From positions 186,001-250,000 of the forward strand of contig NZ_CANMZW010000003.1 of NCBI RefSeq assembly GCF_947502445.1: DNA of 64,000 nt, read 5' to 3'. Numbering within the stretch: position 1 is the first letter of the stretch; each line of letters starts with the position of its first letter. This DNA comes from an uncultured Brevibacillus sp. (GTDB lineage: Bacteria > Bacillota > Bacilli > Brevibacillales > Brevibacillaceae). A program made the position numbers and the translations under genes. Under the pieces are notes generated by a model. It had not been told where the DNA came from, made no database searches, and worked only from the letters and a program-made list of their open reading frames with translations. Positions 57,621-64,000 of this stretch are shown here, piece after piece.

Positions 57621-57649
57621 TTTCACTATGCCATATTAGGGTGATTTCT

Positions 57650-57922
57650 ATGATAGATAAAGATCTTGCAAACGAATTGGTAGCAGTAGGTGGATGGATT
57701 GCCGTTCTCGGTGCATTTTTGGCAGCCATTGGCTCTACAGGACAAGTAGCACCTAATCCTGACGATTCATCCTCCTCTGCAAAAAGCGGCTCTGATGACC
57801 TGAGCAAGCAGCTTTCTATGCAAAACAAACTTCTGCAAAAACAGCAGATTCAAATTCAATTGATTCAAATGCAGCAGGAACTTGCTCAACTAAATACGCT
57901 TTTGGACAAACAGAAAAAGTAA
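57650..57922 (+). CDS. Second small membrane/coiled-coil protein
   Basis: A 90-residue protein starting MIDKDLANELVAVGGWIAVLG with AGGGTGA upstream. One hydrophobic segment (residues 12-30), a Ser/Asp linker and a Gln-rich coiled coil (LLQKQQIQIQLIQMQQELAQ). Thirty bases after its partner, probably one transcript; the coiled coils could pair. Function unknown. Confidence 0.65.
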   Translation: MIDKDLANELVAVGGWIAVLGAFLAAIGSTGQVAPNPDDSSSSAKSGSDDLSKQLSMQNKLLQKQQIQIQLIQMQQELAQLNTLLDKQKK

Positions 57923-57940
57923 AGCCGAGCTCCGGTCCTT

Positions 57941-59299
57941 TTATTGACGAAACGATCCTGCTCGCTTGCCTTGCCCCAGCTTTTGCTTCCCGTGGTTCAA
58001 AGCCTGCATTTCCCCGTAACTGGCAATGAGCGCTATAAAAAAGAACACAAGATACATGCCGGCAGTAAAAAACCCGGCAAACACTGACTTATCCACAAAT
58101 AAATCTCCAGCAACGAGCGTTACAAGGCAGCCACCCAAAGCGATTCCCCCCGTCCAGACCATGAATCGATAAAAACGATACAGCTTCGTCCCTTTTGGAA
58201 TAGTTACTTGCGTATCCATCGTGCGGTTCATCCTTGCGTGAATATACAAAAACAAGAGTAGGGGAATCTGTATGACTAAGACTATGACTGGCAGCGTGTA
58301 GCTGAGGAACGTGTCAAAGTCATAGACGCGCGGGAATGCAAGCAATGAGGTGACAACCAAAAACCACCCACTCGGCAAATTAAACGCATTATAATGCTGC
58401 TGACCGCCAAAGGAGCCCAGACATACAAGAAATGCAAGGTACGCTACGATTACCTTAATCGTAAAAGCGGGGAACCATAAACTGAACAGTATGATCTCGA
58501 TTCGATCTAAAAAATCCGTAACATGTATCTGTTGCACTAAAATAAAGATCGGGAAATTAAGCCTACTGGCAATCGTAAAGCCCATAACACCAAGCAGAAT
58601 CAACAACAGCATGGAAACGGTAAAACCGACGATTATTATTCCGTGCTTCATGGCGGCAAAAAATAACCGTGGGTGTGTGGAGGCATGCAAGAAAGCTCCA
58701 AACAACAAGATGTCGCCATATATACCGATCGGCAAAAGATTGCTAGCAAATATCTTCGCCAGATCGGTACTTAATATAGGCTCCAGCCGTTCCACGTTGT
58801 ATTCATTTCCTAACAAAAAATAAAGCATCATCGACAAGACAAAGTAAGCGGGAAAATATATTTCATTTACCCGAGCAGCTACCTCCAGGCTCGTCCTTCC
58901 GTAATACATCATCAAGAGGACAAATACAATCAGAATGATTTCAACAGGAGTTCGAGGCAATAGTGTCTGCCGAAAAAACTCAGATGCCCCCTTGATATCT
59001 AAAGTGAGAATGATCCATATATAGCCCAGCAAAATGAGGTTGATGAATCCACCAATCCATTTGCCACATACGATAAACAATATTTCAAACAAATTTTTGC
59101 CCGGATAGGCTCTAGACAATTCAGCCAGTACAAAAGCAACTACAATCGCATAGCCAACAGGGAAAATTTGCGAGAACCATGCGTCCATCTTGCTTATCGC
59201 TACAATTTTGTGCAAGGAAGAAATCATCATGGCCGTCATCAGAACACTTCCTACCAACCAGGCAGTCTGACGATGGTTGATGACCTGTTTATGAATCAT
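57941..59299 (-). CDS. gerB: Spore germination permease, GerB type, long form
   Basis: B subunit of a GerA-type nutrient receptor, an amino-acid-permease-fold protein of the spore inner membrane that binds the germinant. The 452-residue protein starts MIHKQVINHRQTAWLVG after GAGGAGGGAACGGA. The core is typical, but it is about 85 residues longer than the usual 365, with two extra membrane segments near the C-terminus (GGIALGGCLVTLVAGDLF; MYLVFFFIALIASYG). Last gene of the operon. The germinant cannot be read from sequence. Confidence 0.9.
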   Translation of the reverse strand: MIHKQVINHRQTAWLVGSVLMTAMMISSLHKIVAISKMDAWFSQIFPVGYAIVVAFVLAELSRAYPGKNLFEILFIVCGKWIGGFINLILLGYIWIILTLDIKGASEFFRQTLLPRTPVEIILIVFVLLMMYYGRTSLEVAARVNEIYFPAYFVLSMMLYFLLGNEYNVERLEPILSTDLAKIFASNLLPIGIYGDILLFGAFLHASTHPRLFFAAMKHGIIIVGFTVSMLLLILLGVMGFTIASRLNFPIFILVQQIHVTDFLDRIEIILFSLWFPAFTIKVIVAYLAFLVCLGSFGGQQHYNAFNLPSGWFLVVTSLLAFPRVYDFDTFLSYTLPVIVLVIQIPLLLFLYIHARMNRTMDTQVTIPKGTKLYRFYRFMVWTGGIALGGCLVTLVAGDLFVDKSVFAGFFTAGMYLVFFFIALIASYGEMQALNHGKQKLGQGKRAGSFRQ

Positions 59300-59312
59300 T
59301 CCGTTCCCTCCT

Positions 59313-59546
59313 CTACATCCACCGTTCAATCCAGTTTTTTAAAGGGGCTATGTACGTTGACAGATGACCGAACGGTAAAATTTGATTGTACTGAAGCTGT
59401 AGACACACCAAAAGTCCGATCGTTAATCCGTATAACGCGAAAATGATCCCTTGTTGCTTTGGCGGCATGCTTTTTCGTTTCGCCAAAAATGTGATGATGG
59501 ATATGACAAGCAATACACAAAAAAACAGCATAAAAATCCTGTTCAT
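59313..59546 (-). CDS. Small membrane protein of the ger operon
   Basis: A 77-residue protein with two membrane helices (IFMLFFCVLLVISIITFLA; GIIFALYGLTIGLLVCLQL). It overlaps the gerC stop by four bases and lies 13 bases before gerB, so it is translated as part of the receptor operon. Small D-type subunits with two helices are known in some ger operons (GerD-like/GerVB-type); this is a candidate. Confidence 0.75.
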   Translation of the reverse strand: MNRIFMLFFCVLLVISIITFLAKRKSMPPKQQGIIFALYGLTIGLLVCLQLQYNQILPFGHLSTYIAPLKNWIERWM

Positions 59547-60697
59547 AAACGCTCTTCCTTCATAATGTTTTTCGTTGTCTGACCGATGTCGACGACTTGG
59601 ACTTTGCTTTTAATTTGATACGTAATTCTGGGTATTTCCTTGTCCCACGTATTGCGATACTTGTCCTTCCACTCCTTCGGAAAGTTGCGCGCCAGTACAA
59701 TTCCTAGCCCAATCATATCTGAGCGGGTTTGCTTTGTTTGCTCCAACACTTTTTTTACATCATCGGTAACCTTTTGAGTCAGCTTGTCTTCAACAAGCTT
59801 GCAGTTCTTCATCAGACTGAGGTCCAGTGAACTATGATTTTCCGTAACGTAAGCAGAGCCGTGCAGCTCGATATTGAAATGAACACGTCCTCCTTTTATC
59901 GCAGGCTGAATATTGGCCTTCGCATTTTGGAAGGCAATACTCAGTGTTTCCTTTTGTCCCAAGCTCACGTTTTGATTGAGAGGAGTCGCTCGGTGAAACC
60001 ATCGTAGTCCGGCTATTTCATAGTTTGTATAGGTAGCAATTAGCTTGTCACCCCGAAATGTCCCGATTCCAACAGACTGAATTTCCTTGGACTTTCCTTT
60101 TGGATGTGAATCGACATCTTCAAAAATGGGTAAAAATGCATCCACGCCAGGAGTATTCAGCATTTGCGAAATATCCTTGATGGTGACCGGGATGGACTCT
60201 GCTTTCACCAACTCACGTATGGCTTCGCCGGAAAAACGCTCAAACTGCGGCTGGGCAATCAGCAAATCCATTCCTTTTCCCTTCGTCATTACGATGAAAG
60301 CGGTCAAGCGATTCTCTGGGAAGCGGGAAACGATATCGAGAGCATCGCTGAAGCCCTCTTTCGCCAGCCGTTCCCCTATCACGACAATCCGATGATGAGC
60401 ATAGTAGAGATGCCTGGACATTCTCGACTGAATGGTACTGTTTGCTTCACGGATGGTTTTCCCGACGGCTGAATCAACATAGTAGCTTTTATCTCCACTG
60501 GTTCCGCCTCCTCCGCCAGAAGGTCCACCCAAATTGCTGACAAGTGGCACCTGAACTGACAACCGATACAGCCCGCCTGGCTCTTTATCCATCGCCATCG
60601 CAATGACAATCGCCATGTCATTGACTTCTCGGCGATCCCAACAGCCTGTAACGACTAACAGACTAAGTGCCAATCCAATCTTCCAGAGAGTACGCAT
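59543..60697 (-). CDS. gerC: Ger(x)C spore germination lipoprotein
   Basis: C subunit lipoprotein of a nutrient germinant receptor. The 384-residue form starts at 60697 (MRTLWKIGLALSLL), sharing one base with the gerA stop (TGATG). Lipobox VVTGCWDRRE is followed by the family-typical W-D-x-x-E/R. The three-domain Ger(x)C body is complete. GGAGGGGAAGACG precedes the start. Confidence 0.94.
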   Translation of the reverse strand: MRTLWKIGLALSLLVVTGCWDRREVNDMAIVIAMAMDKEPGGLYRLSVQVPLVSNLGGPSGGGGGTSGDKSYYVDSAVGKTIREANSTIQSRMSRHLYYAHHRIVVIGERLAKEGFSDALDIVSRFPENRLTAFIVMTKGKGMDLLIAQPQFERFSGEAIRELVKAESIPVTIKDISQMLNTPGVDAFLPIFEDVDSHPKGKSKEIQSVGIGTFRGDKLIATYTNYEIAGLRWFHRATPLNQNVSLGQKETLSIAFQNAKANIQPAIKGGRVHFNIELHGSAYVTENHSSLDLSLMKNCKLVEDKLTQKVTDDVKKVLEQTKQTRSDMIGLGIVLARNFPKEWKDKYRNTWDKEIPRITYQIKSKVQVVDIGQTTKNIMKEERL

Positions 60698-62301
60698 CAC
60701 GTCTTCCCCTCCTCGTTCGTGCTGCTCCGACCCGATCCGCCTTTTCCCCCTCCCTTGCTCTGGATCTGATCGCCAAACCCCGAATCCATTCGTCTTGCAT
60801 TTTGTACTCCCAAAAAGCTTGGCCGCTTTTCATTATTGGACCACGGAGCTCGAATCAGCGTGTCTTTCAAGTCGCCAACAGACATCGGTGCCAACGGGGA
60901 GAGATAAGGCACTCCAAAGGAGCGAAGGTTGGCCATATGTCCCAAAATGATCAAAGCCATGACTAAAATGCCGTAAATGCCGAGAATCGAAGCAATAATC
61001 ATCAATGGAAATCGAAGCATACGCAAGGCAATCGCCGCATTAAAATGAGGAATCGTAAAAGAGGCAATCCCTGTAATGGATACGACGATGACCATAGGCG
61101 CGGAAACGATCCCTGCTTGGACAGCTGCCTGTCCGACTACGAGTGCTCCCAAAATACTGACAGCTTGCCCAACCGTTTTCGGAAGACGTATCCCTGCTTC
61201 GCGCAACGCTTCAAACGCTACCTCCATGATCAACGCCTCCACAATCGCCGGAAATGGAATGGCTTCCCTCGCAGCTGCAATACTCAGCAGCAGCGTTGTT
61301 GGCAGCATCTGTTGATGATAAGTGGTAATGGCAACATAAATCGCTGGCGTCACCAATGAAATGATCAGGAACAAATATCGCAGCCACCGTACCAGCGTAG
61401 CCATTTGAAATCGCTCAAAATAATCTTCATTGGCTTGCATCAGCATCCAAAAGGTGGTAGGAACAATCAGCACCATCGGTGTCCCATCCACAAAAATCGC
61501 GACTCGCCCTTCGAGAAGAGCACCCGCGACGGTATCGGGACGCTCCGAATACATGACTTGCGGAAAAGGAGAATACGTACTGTCTTGGATCAGTTCCTCG
61601 ATATAGCCGCTTTCCAGTACCGCGTCAATATCTATCCTGTCGATGCGTCTGGATACTTCCTCGACGACTTGAGGATCAGCTATCCCGTCTAGATAGGCGA
61701 TAACCAGATTGGTATTCGTCTCACGCCCAACCACAGCCGACTTCATTTTTAAGCGCGGCGTTTTCAGCTTGCGTCGCAGCATGGAGGTATTCGTGCGGAT
61801 GTTCTCAATAAAGCCCTCACGCGGTCCACGAACTACGGCCTCACCCTCTGGCTCATTGACGGATCGTTTTTCCGCTCCGCGTATTCCGAGAGTTAGCGCC
61901 TCTTGATTTCCCTCAACGATGATCGCAGTATCACCTGAGAGTACAGCCTGCAGAAGTTGTTTATAATCATTGACTCTCGTAATTTGGGAGACTGGCAAAA
62001 GCACTTCTTCAATAACCCGAACATTCTCATCGCCATCCTCGAGCACCATTAGAGTCTTCAATGCTTGATTTACCTCATGGGTATCGATCAACCCATCAAC
62101 AAATACAGCGATCGCGATCACGCTGTTTTTTTGCTTAAATTCCCGGATGACAAAATCCGAGCAATCCGCAAACAGTTTTTTCAAAAGGGCGATGTTATCT
62201 GCGAGTTTGGAAAAGACCGGAATGCCCTCCAGATCCATTAGGCTACAGGCATTTATAGACTCGATCAGCTCTTTTGTTTTGTCTTTACGCTTAAAATCCA
62301 T
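60697..62301 (-). CDS. gerA: Spore germination protein GerA type
   Basis: A subunit of the germinant receptor, thought to form the membrane ion channel. The 534-residue form starts MDFKRKDKTKELIESI (62301; GGCAGGTGAAGAC); longer in-frame starts run into the divergent ligD-type gene. N-terminal hydrophilic domains, FVDGTPMVLIVPTTFW, AIPFPAIVEALIMEVAFEALREAG and four to five membrane helices are typical. Polar Gly/Ser-rich tail. A perfect sigma-G-type promoter precedes it. Confidence 0.94.
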   Translation of the reverse strand: MDFKRKDKTKELIESINACSLMDLEGIPVFSKLADNIALLKKLFADCSDFVIREFKQKNSVIAIAVFVDGLIDTHEVNQALKTLMVLEDGDENVRVIEEVLLPVSQITRVNDYKQLLQAVLSGDTAIIVEGNQEALTLGIRGAEKRSVNEPEGEAVVRGPREGFIENIRTNTSMLRRKLKTPRLKMKSAVVGRETNTNLVIAYLDGIADPQVVEEVSRRIDRIDIDAVLESGYIEELIQDSTYSPFPQVMYSERPDTVAGALLEGRVAIFVDGTPMVLIVPTTFWMLMQANEDYFERFQMATLVRWLRYLFLIISLVTPAIYVAITTYHQQMLPTTLLLSIAAAREAIPFPAIVEALIMEVAFEALREAGIRLPKTVGQAVSILGALVVGQAAVQAGIVSAPMVIVVSITGIASFTIPHFNAAIALRMLRFPLMIIASILGIYGILVMALIILGHMANLRSFGVPYLSPLAPMSVGDLKDTLIRAPWSNNEKRPSFLGVQNARRMDSGFGDQIQSKGGGKGGSGRSSTNEEGKT

Positions 62302-62330
62302 GTCTTCACCTGCCACTGGAAAGCTATACG

Positions 62331-62361
62331 TATTATGGATGATTAAGGTAAGAGCTATGCA
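62331..62361 (-). promoter_or_regulatory. Sigma-G-like promoter of the ger operon
   Basis: Minus strand TGCATA (62356-62361), 18 bases, CATAATA (62331-62337). This is a full match to the forespore sigma-G pattern, 30 bases before the gerA start. Confidence 0.8.
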
Positions 62362-62437
62362 AGAAAGCTCAGTCTTACATAATCTTCGCTTGTCTGGACA
62401 AAGTAGGGACAAGTCAATTAGAAAGAAGGGGCTTGTT

Positions 62438-63340
62438 TTGGCAGCACCGACAAAAGAGTACGAGCTAACTATAGGCGGACACACCTTATCGATTACAAAT
62501 CCATATAAACCGTTATGGCCAAAGGCAGAAGTAACAAAACTGGACTATATCCGCTACCTGTTGATCGTAGCTAAACCGATGCTCGCTTACGCAAAAGATC
62601 GCCTCTTGACCGTTATCCGTTATCCTCACGGGATAACCGACAAGCATTTTTATCAAAAAAACACGCCCGATTATGCCCCCGCCTGGATTCAAACCCATAC
62701 CTGGGAAAATGTTCGCTATGCTTTATGCAATAACGAGGCGACCCTCATCTGGATGGCAAATCAGGCTGCACTCGAGTGGCATGTTTCGTTTCATCTGGCG
62801 AAAAATGAGATACCGACTGAGCTAGTTTTTGACTTGGACCCATCTACGGATGACTTTTCGGTAGTGATCCAAAGCGCTATGCTTGTAAAAGAATTGTTGG
62901 ATGAGCTCCATCTACCCTCTTACGTCAAAACATCAGGCTCCAGTGGCTTGCAAATCTATGTACCACTCGAGCTTCGATATACGTTCGAGCAAACCCGTCA
63001 GGTAGGTTATTTTTTGGCTTCTTATTTAGTGAATAAGCATCCCGAGTTGCTCACTATCGAAAGAATGGTGAAAAACAGAGGGAGCAAGCTCTATATCGAT
63101 TATTTACAGCATTGGCGTGGCAAAACACTGCCCGCTCCCTACTCCCCTCGTGCAAAAGAGAAAGCGACTGTCTCAACCCCACTGCAATGGGAAGAGGTGA
63201 CGCAAATTCACCCCACTGCCTTTACGATTCATACTGTACCCGAACGTTTGCAAACGCTGGGTGACCTCTTTTCCCCAGTCTCCTCTCCAGATAGCAGAGC
63301 TTCCCTTGATCGCGTCCTTTCCTTTTTACAGTCACGCTAA
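62438..63340 (+). CDS. ligD: Stand-alone LigD-type DNA polymerase/primase
   Basis: A 300-residue protein equal to the polymerase domain of LigD (archaeo-eukaryotic primase fold), which fills gaps and adds nucleotides at Ku-bound ends. Catalytic LVFDLDPS holds two metal ligands; KTSGSSGLQIYVPL and PAPYSPRAK are family motifs. No ligase or nuclease domain is attached; the frame stops after VLSFLQSR. The TTG start follows GAAGGGGCTTGTT. Divergent from gerA. Symbol given for the domain; a polymerase-only name would be more exact. Confidence 0.88.
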   Translation: MAAPTKEYELTIGGHTLSITNPYKPLWPKAEVTKLDYIRYLLIVAKPMLAYAKDRLLTVIRYPHGITDKHFYQKNTPDYAPAWIQTHTWENVRYALCNNEATLIWMANQAALEWHVSFHLAKNEIPTELVFDLDPSTDDFSVVIQSAMLVKELLDELHLPSYVKTSGSSGLQIYVPLELRYTFEQTRQVGYFLASYLVNKHPELLTIERMVKNRGSKLYIDYLQHWRGKTLPAPYSPRAKEKATVSTPLQWEEVTQIHPTAFTIHTVPERLQTLGDLFSPVSSPDSRASLDRVLSFLQSR

Positions 63341-63348
63341 GTGTGTAG

Positions 63349-63379
63349 TTGGAATCCCCCTACCTGTTTGTGCTATACT
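63349..63379 (+). promoter_or_regulatory. Probable lgt promoter
   Basis: TTGGAA, 19 bases, then TGC-TATACT (extended -10), 36 bases before the lgt start. Confidence 0.55.
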
Positions 63380-63414
63380 GTGCACAGACGTTTTCTGGCA
63401 AGGAGGCATTTTTC

Positions 63415-64000
63415 ATGATCGATCCAATTGCAATTGCAATCGGACCTTTAAAGATTCACTGGTACGGCATCATTATGGGGCTCGCTTTTTTTCTTGGGAC
63501 CTATTTAGCCCGGTACAATTCCAAACGTTCTGGCATTGATCCTGATCACGTCCTGAATATGGTTGTACTGATCATCCCGGCAGCGATCATCTGCGCTCGT
63601 TTGTACTACGTGGTGTTTGAATGGGGGCAGTACAAAGACAACCCGATCGACATCATTAAAGTCTGGAATGGTGGGCTCGCGATTCATGGAGGGCTTATCG
63701 GTGGGGTGTTAGCCGGAACGTGGTATATCCGCAAGCACAAGCTGCCGTTCCTTCGGTTGGCAGACATCTTTATGCCAAGTGTGATTCTCGGGCAAGCAAT
63801 TGGCCGTTGGGGCAATTTCATCAACCAGGAAGCACATGGGGACGTGGCCTCAGCCGAATTCATGGAGAAATTCCCCGCTTTCATCCGTGATCAGATGTAC
63901 ATTGGGGGGCAATACTACCACCCCACATTCCTCTATGAGTCGATGTGGAATCTCGTAGTCTTTGCAATACTGATCTTCATGCTGTATCGCTTCAAAAAGT
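63415..64000 (+). CDS. lgt: Prolipoprotein diacylglyceryl transferase, 3' end off the window
   Basis: Membrane enzyme that attaches diacylglycerol to the lipobox cysteine. The visible 195 residues start MIDPIAIAIGPLKIHWYGII after AAGGAGGCATTTTTC. The signature GGLAIHGGLIGGVL and GQAIGRWGNFINQEAHG with its essential Arg, Asn and Glu are present, then HPTFLYESMWN. The C-terminus lies beyond the edge. Confidence 0.97.
   Translation, partial: MIDPIAIAIGPLKIHWYGIIMGLAFFLGTYLARYNSKRSGIDPDHVLNMVVLIIPAAIICARLYYVVFEWGQYKDNPIDIIKVWNGGLAIHGGLIGGVLAGTWYIRKHKLPFLRLADIFMPSVILGQAIGRWGNFINQEAHGDVASAEFMEKFPAFIRDQMYIGGQYYHPTFLYESMWNLVVFAILIFMLYRFKK

Overview
The window looks like a chromosomal segment of an endospore-forming Bacillota of the Paenibacillaceae type, most likely Brevibacillus or a close relative (inferred, not database-checked). 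Supporting observations are a tricistronic GerA-type germination operon with a sigma-G-like promoter, a csfG-like sporulation RNA next to rsmD, the sporulation gene ylbJ, Bacillus-type gene order (rpsP-khpA-ylqD-rimM-trmD-rplS-lepB-rbgA-rnhB; fapR-plsX-fab-acpP-rnc-smc-ftsY) and strong GGAGG ribosome binding sites. Most genes lie on the minus strand.

Layout. 1-2 kb: sucCD. 2-5.3 kb: a lipoprotein, an AlbA_2-domain protein, an SCP2-like protein and YbjQ. 5.4-7.4 kb: a three-gene c-di-GMP operon (EAL enzyme, unknown protein, CBS-GGDEF enzyme). 7.8-8.1 kb: a frameshifted chagasin-like protease inhibitor. 8.1-9.7 kb: comM. 9.7-12.8 kb: accessory patch of small immunity-like genes (DUF7660, barstar, SUKH-3 remnant and others), several truncated, plus DUF2809 and a broken VOC gene. 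12.7-15.3 kb: lspA and a seven-repeat BIG2 secreted protein. 15.5-26.8 kb: the conserved ribosome-maturation and protein-export block. 26.9-37.5 kb: smc, rnc and a complete FapR-controlled fatty acid operon that includes fabH and fabF. 37.7-40.2 kb: a three-gene ABC exporter. 40.4-46.6 kb: DeoR regulator, rpmF-yceD, the ylbL/ylbK/ylbJ group, coaD, rsmD. 46.7-49.3 kb: csfG-like RNA, ku, a CDF metal transporter. 49.5-51.5 kb: thiC under a TPP riboswitch. 51.8-57.9 kb: decayed accessory region with a ligase relic, a truncated EF-Tu-like gene, an Rrf2 pseudogene, an FMN reductase/MFS pair and an intact stand-alone ATP-dependent DNA ligase. 57.9-62.3 kb: gerA-gerC-small membrane protein-gerB. 62.4-64 kb: a stand-alone LigD-type polymerase and the start of lgt.

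How they work together. The non-homologous end-joining set is split: Ku, a ligase-only protein and a polymerase-only protein are encoded at three separate sites within 16 kb, with a relic of a second ligase between them. Membrane lipid synthesis is controlled through a FapR operator upstream of fapR. Thiamine synthesis is controlled by a riboswitch with a clear terminator.

The most unusual signals are two families of about 100-115 bp structured repeats (A at 13.25 and 18.97 kb; B at 4.83 and 23.06 kb). All four copies begin exactly at the U-tract of a gene's intrinsic terminator and end in a second terminator-like hairpin. A separate 85-nt near-continuous hairpin with a U-tract lies at 52.3 kb.
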